Below, piece by piece: positions 15,756-24,444 of a stretch of 46,371 nt of DNA (the stretch's first letter is position 1; each line of letters opens with the position of its first letter). The stretch lies in the NCBI GenBank assembly GCA_945867435.1, contig CAMBIK010000005.1, forward strand, positions 1 through 46,371. The letters run 5' to 3'. The position numbers were made by a program, and so were the translations under genes. The notes beneath the pieces were generated by a model that did no database searches, had not been told where the DNA came from, and saw only the letters and a program-made list of their open reading frames with translations. This stretch comes from Klebsiella pneumoniae (GTDB lineage Bacteria; Myxococcota_A; UBA796; SXON01).

Positions 15756-17245
15756 AAACCTCCGTCGCCCTGCGGTTCGCCCTCCTGGTCGTCGGCGTCG
15801 CGGTGCCGCTGGCGTGGACGATGGGGCGCCCCCCGGCGTTCGACGAAGTGAACTTCCTGACCCTCGCGCGGGGAGCGGTGGCCGACCCCTGGCGACCGCA
15901 TGCGGTCACGATCAACTGGCAGGGAAGGACGGAGAGCGCCTTCGCGGTACTCAGCAACCCGCCGGGGATCGGCTGGTGGCTCGCCCCCGTGATGGGCCTG
16001 CCCGTGTGGGTGCAGCGGGCGTGGATGCTGCCTTGGCTAGTGCTTGCGGCATGGGGCTCTATTCAGCTTGGACAACGGTTTATCGGACATGCTGCCGCCG
16101 GGGCGATCGTCCTAGTCGCCAGCCCCATCGTGATCCTTTCGGCGACGGCACTCACCCCCGACGCGCCCTTGTACGCGATCACCCTGGCCGGGATGGCAGG
16201 CTATGTCCGAGCCGTGGAACGCGGGTCAGGGGCGGCGCCGTGGGCGCTCCTCATCGGCTTCGCCGCCTGGTTTCGCTACAGTGGCCTGGCGCTCTGGCCG
16301 GCGGTGCTGCTCTGGCCCTTTCTCCAGCGGCGGCCCCTGCTGCCCGCGCTCGCCGTGGTCGTCCCGACCCTGCTGCTGGTCGGGCACGACCTCGCGGCCT
16401 ACGGCCGCGTTCACTTGGCAGCGATGAGCGCCTTCCAGGCGGTCGCCAACACCCCGCTGGACTGGGGCCACAAGGCCGTGGCCTCCGTCGCCATGCTGGG
16501 CGGGGCGGTCGTACTGCCCGTGTACCGGTGGCGCCGCCGACACGCTGTGGTGGCCGCCCTGGGCGCATTGGCGGCCTGGCCTTGGGGGCCGGTGGCGATG
16601 GGCTTCGCCGCGCTCGGTGGCGCGGCACTGGCGCCGATCCTGGACATGGGCCGACAGACCAAGGAGTCGGCCACCACCGACCGGATCTTCCTGGCCACCT
16701 GGGCGCTCGTCGGCTGCGCCTTTCTGCTCACCTTGCGCTTCACCGCCGCTCGCTACTGGCTGCCGTTCCTCGCCCCGGTGGCCTTGCTGCTGCCGTTGGA
16801 TGCGCTCCGCCTCCGCCTGGGCCTTGGCCTGGGCCTGGGGGTGCTTCTCAGCCTTGATGGGGCCCTTCACGCACGGGGAGAGACCGCGCTGGCTGCGGAA
16901 GCTTCCGCTCTGGGAACGGGGGGCTTCGCCGGGCATTGGGGCTGGCAGGGTGCGCTGGAAGCCGCGGGCTGGACCGCTCTCGACGAGGGCACGACGCCTG
17001 AGCACGGCACGCTCGTAGCCATTCCGCAAGAAGCGTGGCCGCAGCGGCTGAATGTGCGCTGTGACCAGGTCGCGTGGGCAGGGGTTGCCTCGCCTCCGCA
17101 CCCGGGGCTGCCGCGCGCCTACTCGCGGGAAGCAGCCGCTAACCTACATTCCAACTGGATCGCCGGACCGACGCCACTTCGCACCGTGATCCCCTGGTGG
17201 TTCGCACGCGATGCGTATGAGCAGGCACGCGTGTGCGCAGAGTGA
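15680..17245 (+). CDS. GT-C-type membrane glycosyltransferase-like protein
   Basis: This membrane protein of up to 521 residues has about eleven hydrophobic segments. An early FDEVNFLTLARGAVADPW motif lies after the first helix, in the place of the metal-binding DE-type loop of ArnT/PMT-like (GT39/GT83) glycosyltransferases. These use a lipid-linked sugar and transfer it to protein or lipid. The NPPGIGWWLAPVMGLPVWVQ segment is also reminiscent of this fold. Acceptor and donor are unknown. The upstream start is uncertain: the ATG at 15680 would overlap the lipoprotein gene by 76 bp, while an in-frame CTG at 15752 (CTGA overlap) gives LKTSVALRFALLVVG, a better-looking N terminus. Confidence 0.7.
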   Translation: MVARLALHGVYQPCPHFHDRGRPALKTSVALRFALLVVGVAVPLAWTMGRPPAFDEVNFLTLARGAVADPWRPHAVTINWQGRTESAFAVLSNPPGIGWWLAPVMGLPVWVQRAWMLPWLVLAAWGSIQLGQRFIGHAAAGAIVLVASPIVILSATALTPDAPLYAITLAGMAGYVRAVERGSGAAPWALLIGFAAWFRYSGLALWPAVLLWPFLQRRPLLPALAVVVPTLLLVGHDLAAYGRVHLAAMSAFQAVANTPLDWGHKAVASVAMLGGAVVLPVYRWRRRHAVVAALGALAAWPWGPVAMGFAALGGAALAPILDMGRQTKESATTDRIFLATWALVGCAFLLTLRFTAARYWLPFLAPVALLLPLDALRLRLGLGLGLGVLLSLDGALHARGETALAAEASALGTGGFAGHWGWQGALEAAGWTALDEGTTPEHGTLVAIPQEAWPQRLNVRCDQVAWAGVASPPHPGLPRAYSREAAANLHSNWIAGPTPLRTVIPWWFARDAYEQARVCAE

Positions 17246-17251
17246 GCTTCG

Positions 17252-18145
17252 CTACAGCGGTTCGTAGGCCGTGGCCTTGAACTTCAGCTCTTGCAGGCCC
17301 ACGTCGGCGCCGTAGCTATCGACCAGCGTCACCTTCAGGTTATCGATGGTGCTGCCCACATACCCGTTGTGGGCCGACACGGTGATCCATTGAAGATCGG
17401 CCTTGTCGGCAAGGGTGAAGGTCTGTACCGCGCGTTCCCCGACCTGCACGGTCACGGTCTTCACGCGCCCCTTGCCCTTGTCGCCCTGGAAGCCGATCGA
17501 GCTGACACCCCAGCCCTTCGGATCTACGGTGATGAGCGCGCCCGGCGCCCCGACCCACACGGTTTTCGGAGCGTTGTCCAGCGCCGCCGCGAGATCGCCG
17601 CCTTCAAGCGTGACGCCCGGAGTCGCCTCGGTCTCTTCCATGTACACGGCCAGCTCCGACACCCGGAGGTTCGGATAGTCGTCGCCCTCGTAGATGTCTT
17701 CCACCACCAACTTCACCTTTCCGCCGAAGAAGCTGTCGAAGCCGACCACAGCCTTCTTGGACAGCGACAGGACCTGAAGCCCACGCACATCAGCCACATC
17801 AAGCGATTCTGAAGTGACAAGCACGGCTTCCTGCGAATTGTCGATCGAGTAGACCTCCACGCGAAGCTTCTTGACGCGCGGATAATCCTTGAACGATTCC
17901 TCGTCCTTGTCCCAGCCCGCCACAATCGCGATCTTCTCCACCGTTCCTTTCGGAATGTCGAGTTCGATCCATTCGCCCTTGTTCTCGGTATCACCCGGCA
18001 GCGACCAGGCCGTTTCGGGCTTGCCATCGATGGCGGAGCCGCCGTTCCAATAGTTGGTGCCCTTCTTGGCTTCCGGCTGGAACTTGGAGGTCTTCGCTCC
18101 CGCGAAGGCAGGCTCGACGATGAGCAGGGCGAGCAACGCGATCAT
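17252..18145 (-). CDS. Secreted discoidin-like (NADase-type glycan-binding) protein
   Basis: This 297-residue exported protein starts with a signal peptide (MIALLALLIVEPAFA, cut after AFA). Its N-terminal half has the pattern of F5/8-type C (discoidin) or NADase-type glycan-binding domains: AIDGKPETAWSLPGD, EWIELDIPKGTVEKIAI, the YPRVKKLRVEVYS strand and DDYPNLRVSELAVYM. These galactose-binding-like folds usually recognise surface glycans. The second half repeats some of this layout (GGDLAAALDNAPKTVWVGAP, ITVDPKGWGVSSIGF), so the protein may consist of two such domains in tandem. It is the last gene of the leftward run that begins with sugar-nucleotide enzymes. Binding is inferred from the family. 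Confidence 0.8.
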   Translation of the reverse strand: MIALLALLIVEPAFAGAKTSKFQPEAKKGTNYWNGGSAIDGKPETAWSLPGDTENKGEWIELDIPKGTVEKIAIVAGWDKDEESFKDYPRVKKLRVEVYSIDNSQEAVLVTSESLDVADVRGLQVLSLSKKAVVGFDSFFGGKVKLVVEDIYEGDDYPNLRVSELAVYMEETEATPGVTLEGGDLAAALDNAPKTVWVGAPGALITVDPKGWGVSSIGFQGDKGKGRVKTVTVQVGERAVQTFTLADKADLQWITVSAHNGYVGSTIDNLKVTLVDSYGADVGLQELKFKATAYEPL

Positions 18146-18196
18146 GCTGTCTCCAAGGGAACGCAGCGTATCACACGATGCGGCCCTACGCGGAGG

Positions 18197-19573
18197 CTAC
18201 AGCGTGACGGTGACCAGGGGAAGCTTGATGTCCGTGTGAGACTCGGTGCCGGTGGGCAGGTGTCCGCTCGGGTCGTTGCCGTAGCTGGAAACGGCCTCGC
18301 CCGCCTCGTTCACGTTGCCATCGCCATCCGCATCGAGGTAGGCCCAGAGGTACACAATGGTGTTGGCGGGCGCCACCAGCGTGAAGCTAAGCGAATCCCC
18401 GACGAGATCGGCATCCGCGTAGCTGACATAGTCGTAGGCGTTGCCCGGGATATCGCCGGCGCTCAAGTCGGAATCGGGCTTGTACTTCATCGCAGCGACA
18501 TGCACCTTGGCGCCGGCGCCGAGGGCACCAAAGCCATCGGCGAGCGAGACCGACCCGGAGAGCACCACGAACGGCACCACCGAGGGGCTTACGCCCGTTC
18601 CGGAAGGGATCATGATGGTGTGATCGGCGAGGGCACTTTCCGCGACGACGATTGGGTTGGCCGAAGCCCCGGTTCCATCAACATATTCGCCCCACTTGTC
18701 GGCCGGGTCGATCAGGCCGTTGAAGTTGGCATCCCAAGCGCCGAGGAGGTTTCCCGTACCCCAATTCTTGGGGACGTACATGCCGTATTCGCCTTCGGCC
18801 CCGCCTTCGGTCATCACGGGTGTGAACGCATCCGCATAGTAGGGACCGGTGCCATCTTCCATATAGAGCAGGCTGATGCAGCTGCCCCCCGCGTAGGACT
18901 CGGTGATCAGGCCATCGCCGCTGATGTAGACGTAGTCATCCACGTTCCAAGTGCTGCCGCCGCCACCCCCACCACCCACGCCGTTGCCGCCACCCCCGCC
19001 GCCGCTACCCGTACCGAAGTCGTAGTAGGCGGCCGGGATGTCGATATCGACATCGGTCACTTCCGCGCCCGCGAGGACAGGAATGGTATCGGGCCAGATG
19101 CCCACCGGCTCGGTGCTCGAAAGGATGCCATCCCCCCAGTAGTCCAGGATCGCGTAGACCCGTACGTTGGCCGCAACTTCCGGGTCTACCTGAAGCTCGT
19201 AGTCATTGCCGGTCGCGTCGGGCGACCGGATCACATACTGGTCGAGGAAGTTCATGGAGAAGGCTTCTTCGTCGAGCGAGTAGGCAGCGACGAAGATCGC
19301 GCCGAAGGGGAAATCCCCGTCCGGATAGACCTCTTCCCACTCGGCCCACACCATTTCGCCATCCGTGTCGGTGGTGTACAGCTCCACCTTGACCGTGCCC
19401 GAGATGATGCCATCCGTGCCCGCGGGGGCATCGGTGTCCTCGCCCACCGGGACCTGCTCAAGGGCCTCTTCCGTGGGATCGGCCCCGGCCGGCTCCTTTT
19501 CCGCCACTTCGACGGTCACGCAAGCGTTTAGCGAGAGGGCCATTCCACCAAACAGGATCGTCGAGGCACGCAT
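18197..19573 (-). CDS. Lipoprotein with calcium-loop-like repeats and poly-Gly linker
   Basis: This 458-residue lipoprotein begins MRASTILFGGMALSLNAC (lipobox LNAC) with an acidic linker. Three copies of a loop with alternating Asp/Asn/Gly are visible: AILDYWGDGILSSTEPVG (about 130-147), GAWDANFNGLIDPADKWG (about 288-305) and AYLDADGDGNVNEAGEAV (about 415-432). Each is followed by a hydrophobic strand, as in repeats that bind Ca2+ (DxDGDG type). A glycine-rich linker (GTGSGGGGGGNGVGGGGGGG) separates repeat 1 from the rest. The three repeats share a DxxxxGxxxxxExxG frame that suggests duplication. It sits 31 bp downstream of the OmpA-TSP3 gene and 51 bp upstream of the discoidin gene. Function is unknown; adhesion or matrix anchoring is possible. 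Confidence 0.75.
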   Translation of the reverse strand: MRASTILFGGMALSLNACVTVEVAEKEPAGADPTEEALEQVPVGEDTDAPAGTDGIISGTVKVELYTTDTDGEMVWAEWEEVYPDGDFPFGAIFVAAYSLDEEAFSMNFLDQYVIRSPDATGNDYELQVDPEVAANVRVYAILDYWGDGILSSTEPVGIWPDTIPVLAGAEVTDVDIDIPAAYYDFGTGSGGGGGGNGVGGGGGGGSTWNVDDYVYISGDGLITESYAGGSCISLLYMEDGTGPYYADAFTPVMTEGGAEGEYGMYVPKNWGTGNLLGAWDANFNGLIDPADKWGEYVDGTGASANPIVVAESALADHTIMIPSGTGVSPSVVPFVVLSGSVSLADGFGALGAGAKVHVAAMKYKPDSDLSAGDIPGNAYDYVSYADADLVGDSLSFTLVAPANTIVYLWAYLDADGDGNVNEAGEAVSSYGNDPSGHLPTGTESHTDIKLPLVTVTL

Positions 19574-19604
19574 GAAGACTCCAAGAGAGCGATCAGGATA
19601 GCAC

Positions 19605-21281
19605 TTACTTCTGGTCCACGATGATGAATTCTACGCGACGGTTCTCCCCGCGGTGATCTTCGCTGTCGTTTGCGACCTTGGGGCGCATCTCTCCGAACCC
19701 GGCAGCGTCCAAACGGCCGACTTCGATGCCGCGCGACGCGAGAGCGGATTTCACCGACTCGGCGCGCCCTTGGGAGAGCTTCAGGTTGGCAATGTCGCTG
19801 CCAACGTCGTCAGTGTGCCCCTCGATGCGGATCCGTAGCAACTGCGGGTTCGCAAGGATTACCTTCGCAAGTTCGTCGATGAGGGAGCTGCTTCTCTCCA
19901 TGATCGTGACCTTGTTGAAGTCGAAATAGATCACATCGTTGATCTTGATGAAGCCCTTTTCCAAAACCACGCGACCCTCATCGGGGCAGCCATCCTCGTC
20001 CCGATCGCCGTCGATATCTTCGGCGTCGTAGGGGCAGCGGTCCAGGTCGTCGCTGATGCCATCGCCATCGCTGTCACGGTTGGGGCAGCCGGCGAGGTCG
20101 GCCACGCCCGCCTCGATGGGGCACTGGTCGTCGGCATCCGCCACGCCATCCTTATCGTTGTCGGGCTCGGGGCAGCCGTCGTTGTCCATAAATCCGTCGT
20201 CGTCTTCAGGGTCATTGGGGCACTTGTCGATCGTATCTTCACGGCCGTCGGCGTCGTTGTCGAGCTCGGGACAGCCGTCGCGATCCTGAAAGCCATCGAG
20301 ATCTTCCGCTTCGTTCGGGCACTTATCCTGACCGTCCGCAACGTGATCGCGATCCACGTCGCGCGAGTTCGGGTCGAAGTTCGGGGCGAAAACCACGCCA
20401 CCGTACACTCGGAAGTCCGGCGCCCCGACGCCGCCCCCGAGCCCAGTGCCACCGCCCAAGGTGACCGAAAGCAGGTCCGACATCAGGAACTTGCCGCCGA
20501 CTCGGACTTCCGCCGCGTTCTGCGCGGTGCGCGCGCCAGCGGAAGTGCCCACCAGTTCCACGTTGATTTCGACAGGCGGCGCCACTCGGTAGCCCGCAGC
20601 AAAACCGTACAGGAGGGCGTTGCCGAAGCTCGCCTCCTGAAGGCGGGCAGGTTCGCGGAACCGAACACCACTCATCGCAGCGACGCGCAGCTTGTAGGCT
20701 CGCGTGTGAATCTTGCCGTCGGACCATTCCACGACCACCTGAGGCGAGGCAGAGGCCGCGCCCTCGCCCAAGAAGGCTTCCGGCGCGCCCGAAGGCACGG
20801 TGACCGGCAGGACGAGCGCAACCCCCAGCGGGAAGGCATCGCGGTCGAGCACGACCGCTTTGGGAGTGAGCACGATGTCCCCCGCGCCCGTGGTCGGCAG
20901 CGTGGCGGGAACCGGAATTGCCAAGGTAGGCGCGACGAAGCCATCTTGAGCCAAGACCATCGGAACGTCCACGCTGACGCTGACGTACCGCCCAAAGCCG
21001 AGCGCAACCTGGGCATGCATGGTAGCCCGACTGTTCACCAGGGCATCCGCTTCCCCACCGTTGGGCGAAACGCGGTTGCCCGCGGCATCCACCAGCACCA
21101 CCGGATCGTCGCTGTAGTTGAACCAAAGCCCTCCGCCAAGCTGCAGGTTCTGAAGCGTAGAGGCGCTAGGCATCCCCGCGTATCCGTAGGTGTCCGCGTG
21201 GGGACGGAAAAGCTCGAAATCGAGCCCAGCATCCCCTTCGGCTGCCGATGCGCCGAGGACCAAGAGTAGAATACCGGCCAT
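19605..21281 (-). CDS. OmpA-family outer-membrane protein with thrombospondin type 3 repeats
   Basis: This 558-residue protein has a signal peptide (MAGILLLVLGASA), an N-terminal beta-rich domain of about 300 residues (probably a beta-barrel or porin-like region), five or more TSP3 calcium-binding repeats at about residues 315-440 and a C-terminal OmpA domain. The TSP3 units read like RDHVADGQDKCPNEAED, GREDTIDKCPNDPEDDDGFM and DGISDDLDRCPYDAED, with the Cys-Pro motif. The OmpA-like domain contains YFDFNKVTI, GHTDDVGSDIANLKLSQGRA and the GENRRVEFII motif that contacts peptidoglycan. It likely ties the outer membrane to the cell wall. I use the ATG at 21281, which overlaps the upstream stop by one base. 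Confidence 0.92.
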   Translation of the reverse strand: MAGILLLVLGASAAEGDAGLDFELFRPHADTYGYAGMPSASTLQNLQLGGGLWFNYSDDPVVLVDAAGNRVSPNGGEADALVNSRATMHAQVALGFGRYVSVSVDVPMVLAQDGFVAPTLAIPVPATLPTTGAGDIVLTPKAVVLDRDAFPLGVALVLPVTVPSGAPEAFLGEGAASASPQVVVEWSDGKIHTRAYKLRVAAMSGVRFREPARLQEASFGNALLYGFAAGYRVAPPVEINVELVGTSAGARTAQNAAEVRVGGKFLMSDLLSVTLGGGTGLGGGVGAPDFRVYGGVVFAPNFDPNSRDVDRDHVADGQDKCPNEAEDLDGFQDRDGCPELDNDADGREDTIDKCPNDPEDDDGFMDNDGCPEPDNDKDGVADADDQCPIEAGVADLAGCPNRDSDGDGISDDLDRCPYDAEDIDGDRDEDGCPDEGRVVLEKGFIKINDVIYFDFNKVTIMERSSSLIDELAKVILANPQLLRIRIEGHTDDVGSDIANLKLSQGRAESVKSALASRGIEVGRLDAAGFGEMRPKVANDSEDHRGENRRVEFIIVDQK

Positions 21282-22798
21282 CAAAGACCCTTCCTTTCAC
21301 GCCGGGCCACACCCAGGCCCAGGCCCAGGAGCGCTGCCAGCACGCCGGCGTTTCCGCCGACCACACCGCACAGGCCTCCCCCGCGCACAGAGGCAAGGGT
21401 GGCGCTCCGCGAGCAATCCGCTTCGTTGTCGATCCAGCCATCACAATCGTTATCCACCTGGTCGAAGCAGACTTCCTTCGCGCCAGGGTTGACCTGTCCG
21501 CTCAGGGCGACTTGCGAGGCCGGGTAGCCATCGGCCTCCCCCAGATCCATGCAGTCGCCGCCCTCGCTGGTGAATCCGTCGCCATCCTTGTCAGGAATGT
21601 CCACGACGCCATCGCAATCGTCGTCGATGCCGTTGCCGAGGTCTTCCATTCGACCGGGGTGCACTTCCTCGTTTGCATCGTCGCAATCGAAGCCGTCACA
21701 GCAGAGCTCGCCGGTGCAGCTGGTGTTTACGCTGGCCATCGCGAGGTAGCTGTCGCCGTCGGCATCGCAGGCTTCAAGCAGGTCGCAGTCTTGGTCGATG
21801 CCGTCGTACGGCAGCTCGGCCGCGCCGGGGTGAACGGAGTCGTCGGCGTCGTCGCAATCGTCCCCGCAGGGCTTCTCGGCACCCCGAGCGGTGTGGGAGT
21901 AGCCATCTTTGTCATCGTCCAGGTCGTCGATGCAACTGTCGCAGTTGTCGTCGTCTCCATCCAGGAATTCCACGGCTCCAGGGTAGGTGCTGACGTTGGC
22001 GTCATCGCAATCGCCATCCACTTCAGTCCACCCATCGCCGTCGTCGTCGGTGATGCCGTCGTCCCGAACGCCGTCGCAGTCGGCGTCGTCATCGGCCTCT
22101 CCATTTGGGGCCTCGATCCCATCGGTCGCATCTGGGTTGATCTCATCATGTTCGTCGTCACAATCGCCCTGGAACTCGGCGTAGCCATCGCCGTCGTTGT
22201 CGACGTTGTACTCATCGCCGCACTGGTCGTTCGAGGCCCCAGGGGTGCCCTTCATGCCGGGGCCGGAGGGGATAATCGATCCTGAAGAACACCAGTTCAG
22301 TTGTAGATCGTTCGCCCATTCGTTTGCACTTGCGTTGGGTTGGGACTGCAGCGCTTCGTCGGCCGTGAGAGACCATGTAGAATCCCAATCCACCACATCC
22401 AGTTCCAGGCCCGCGAAGCTGATCCGAAGCACGTCATCCGCCGCCGCGATGTTGAACTCGCTGAGGTAGCTGTAAAGGTAGTCCACAGGGACATTTCCGT
22501 TGTACCCCGACACCGTTTCGTCGCGCTCGGTGCTTGCCCCGAACACGAAGTAATCGCCAACTCCGAGCGAAATAGGCGGATCGGCCGGAATGAGCAGCGA
22601 TTGGGTGCTGCGCTCGATCAACAGCCCGTTGAGGGTGATCGTGACCCCCGAATTGTTGTAGATCTCGAACCACTCCCCAAAATACGGGGCCACGGCCGTA
22701 GGATCCGCCTGCACCTCCGTCACGGTGAGATCCCCCCGACGGGCCGGAACAGCGGCCCAAGCCGAATCGAGGAGGTGAGGCATCAGTAGAACGAACAT
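21281..22798 (-). CDS. Lamin-tail-domain protein with MopE-type metal motifs and sorting-like C-tail
   Basis: This 505-residue secreted protein starts at ATG 22798 (signal MFVLLMPHLLDSAWA). Residues about 20-165 form a lamin-tail-like domain (WFEIYNNSGVTITLNGLLI, LGVGDYFVFGAS, LRISFAGLELDVVDW). Then follow five MopE-type Asp/Cys units (DNDGDGYAEFQGDCDD, DDGDGWTEVDGDCDDANV, DDKDGYSHTARG..., FDCDDANEEVHPG, NDCDGWIDNEADC), which in this family coordinate metal ions. The C terminus GGGLCGVVGG, hydrophobic helix, RRERKGL resembles the MYXO-CTERM anchoring tail, with a Cys before the helix. The stop overlaps the OmpA-TSP3 start by one base. Extracellular or surface location is likely. Confidence 0.85.
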   Translation of the reverse strand: MFVLLMPHLLDSAWAAVPARRGDLTVTEVQADPTAVAPYFGEWFEIYNNSGVTITLNGLLIERSTQSLLIPADPPISLGVGDYFVFGASTERDETVSGYNGNVPVDYLYSYLSEFNIAAADDVLRISFAGLELDVVDWDSTWSLTADEALQSQPNASANEWANDLQLNWCSSGSIIPSGPGMKGTPGASNDQCGDEYNVDNDGDGYAEFQGDCDDEHDEINPDATDGIEAPNGEADDDADCDGVRDDGITDDDGDGWTEVDGDCDDANVSTYPGAVEFLDGDDDNCDSCIDDLDDDKDGYSHTARGAEKPCGDDCDDADDSVHPGAAELPYDGIDQDCDLLEACDADGDSYLAMASVNTSCTGELCCDGFDCDDANEEVHPGRMEDLGNGIDDDCDGVVDIPDKDGDGFTSEGGDCMDLGEADGYPASQVALSGQVNPGAKEVCFDQVDNDCDGWIDNEADCSRSATLASVRGGGLCGVVGGNAGVLAALLGLGLGVARRERKGL

Positions 22799-22857
22799 GC
22801 GGATTCCGCTTGTGGGTGGTGACGATACCGCGAACGTCGCCAGCATAACGCGCGAAG

Positions 22858-24444
22858 CTAATGCCGGATGAGACGGATTCCCTCGACGGGGAGGAGGCCG
22901 ACCACCACATCCGTCGTGCTGTTGGCTCGTGGATCCCCGGCGGTGGGGCCATCCCCAGTGAGGTCCTGGTAGGCCTCGATCTCGACGGCACCGAGCCCCG
23001 GAGTCACCTGGGCCTCCCACATTCCGGTCTGCGCCACCACCGTACCCACGTGCTTCCTGCCCTTGCCTGCCGCCAGCGCGGGGGTGAATATGTCGACCTT
23101 CACCACCGCGGCTCCGGGGAGGTCGACCGTTCCTGACAGCTTCACGCTCGGTCCAGCGGGCATGTCGGCCCGAGGCTGCGTAGGGGGCTGCGTGGGCGAG
23201 CCCCGCCTTCCGGCGACCAGAGTCAGGGTGGGCGCAGTGGCCAAGGTGGCCGAGGTGACCGTGAGCTCGGCGAAGGGGTCGCTGGGGGAAGGCCCGTCGC
23301 GATCCGGGTCCTGGAACGCCTCGATCCGGAAGCTGGCCACCGTGGTCGGCACCCTGAAGCTGAACGGGCCCGTCCCCAGAAGCTGAAGCTGCCCCACCCG
23401 CTTCTGGCCGCCGGGGGAAGCCACGTCGGGTTCGTTTACGTCCAACTGGATTCCGCCCGTCAGGGGGGCGACAAGCGTGCCGGAAAAGAGCGTCGTGGCT
23501 CCCGAATGGCCCTCCCACGGCACACGGACCTGGCCGGAACCGCCGGCCGGAACCGCCTGCGCGGCTCCCCCGGGCCCCGGGCTGCCGGGGCCCGCCCCGC
23601 CCGTGCCCGCAGCCCCGCGGCTGCCCGCAACCAAGTTGATGCGCACGGGTTCCGCCGTGAGCGTGGAGACCACGGTCGTGAGCTCGGCGTAGGGGTCGTC
23701 GGTGCTGGGGCCGTCGCTCTCGCGATCCTGGAAGGCCTCGATTCGGAACTGCGTGACCGAACGCGGAACTTCAAGGGTAAAGGCGCCAGATTGGGGAAGG
23801 CGCACCTGGCCGACCCGACGCTGCCCCCCGGGCGCCGACGCATCGGCCTCGGCGACGTCCACCTGGATTTCCCCGTCCTCGGAAGACAGCACTTCCGCCG
23901 TGAAGGTCACGGTCTCCCCCACAAATCCCAGCCACGGTGCGGCCTCCCCACCCCCGCCCCCCCCCGCGCCCGCCTCCGAAGGCGCGGGCCGCGCACCCAC
24001 GACCAGATTGACCGGAACAGACTTCCCGGATGCGCGGGCCGCCGCCACGTCCACCGTTTGGGTCGCGTAGGGGTCGTCCGAACTGGGGCCATCGCCGGCC
24101 GGGTCCTGAAAAACCTCGATCTTGAACGTCGTGACGGCGATCGGCACGGAGAGCGTGATGGTCGTTTCCTGGGTCTCGACGCGACCGACACGCTTCAGAC
24201 CACCCGCCGCAGCGGCGTCGGGAATGACCACATCGAACTGCGCGGCGGCCTCAAGCAAAGAGATTATTTGAAAGGTCAATTCCGACTTTTCACCCAGCAC
24301 ACTGTCCCACGGCAGCCCGAGCGCGCCCTGAGCACCCGAGGGAGACTCCGCCCCGCCCCCCCCAACGTAAAATGCTGGATCAAGCGGCACGGCGACATCC
24401 GTGACGCGCTCGATGCACGCGATCAGGAGGGTGAGCGGTAGCAC
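22858..24444 (-). CDS. Lipoprotein of four tandem FQDxxxDGP repeats
   Basis: This 528-residue lipoprotein starts at a GTG (24444) inside the 3' end of the epimerase gene; signal VLPLTLLIAC, lipobox LIAC. It consists of four about 100-residue units (about residues 44-150, 170-275, 309-412, 433-525) separated by Gly/Ala/Pro-rich linkers. Each unit has a GG(Q/L)(K/R)RVG-type motif and ends with a conserved element at 107-130, 233-256, 372-395 and 487-510: FxIEAFQDxxxDGPSxxDPYAxxT. This resembles no repeat I can name; the acidic Asp-Gly-Pro turns might bind Ca2+ in a beta-sandwich. A run of eight G on the coding strand covers codons 28-30, which makes it potentially phase-variable. It is co-transcribed with the sugar-nucleotide genes. 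Confidence 0.85.
   Translation of the reverse strand: MLPLTLLIACIERVTDVAVPLDPAFYVGGGGAESPSGAQGALGLPWDSVLGEKSELTFQIISLLEAAAQFDVVIPDAAAAGGLKRVGRVETQETTITLSVPIAVTTFKIEVFQDPAGDGPSSDDPYATQTVDVAAARASGKSVPVNLVVGARPAPSEAGAGGGGGGEAAPWLGFVGETVTFTAEVLSSEDGEIQVDVAEADASAPGGQRRVGQVRLPQSGAFTLEVPRSVTQFRIEAFQDRESDGPSTDDPYAELTTVVSTLTAEPVRINLVAGSRGAAGTGGAGPGSPGPGGAAQAVPAGGSGQVRVPWEGHSGATTLFSGTLVAPLTGGIQLDVNEPDVASPGGQKRVGQLQLLGTGPFSFRVPTTVASFRIEAFQDPDRDGPSPSDPFAELTVTSATLATAPTLTLVAGRRGSPTQPPTQPRADMPAGPSVKLSGTVDLPGAAVVKVDIFTPALAAGKGRKHVGTVVAQTGMWEAQVTPGLGAVEIEAYQDLTGDGPTAGDPRANSTTDVVVGLLPVEGIRLIRH
24356..24363 (-). repeat. Eight-G run in the repeat-lipoprotein gene
   Basis: A run of eight G on the coding strand covers codons 28-30 of the four-repeat lipoprotein, just after the signal. 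A one-base slip would truncate it. See the phase-variation finding. Confidence 0.4.

Noticed and set aside
18960-19010. GGC/GGT-rich microsatellite-like stretch
   Set aside because: It encodes the Gly linker of a lipoprotein and has mixed codons, so it is not a pure repeat; noted in the gene entry.
20056-22230. Tandem short repeats resembling a CRISPR array
   Set aside because: They encode the Asp-rich TSP3 and MopE units; spacings are irregular and each unit is coding.
17252-24444. Secretion-system or gliding locus
   Set aside because: The OmpA-TSP3, MopE and lipoproteins could suggest one, but no secretin, ATPase or motor gene is present.
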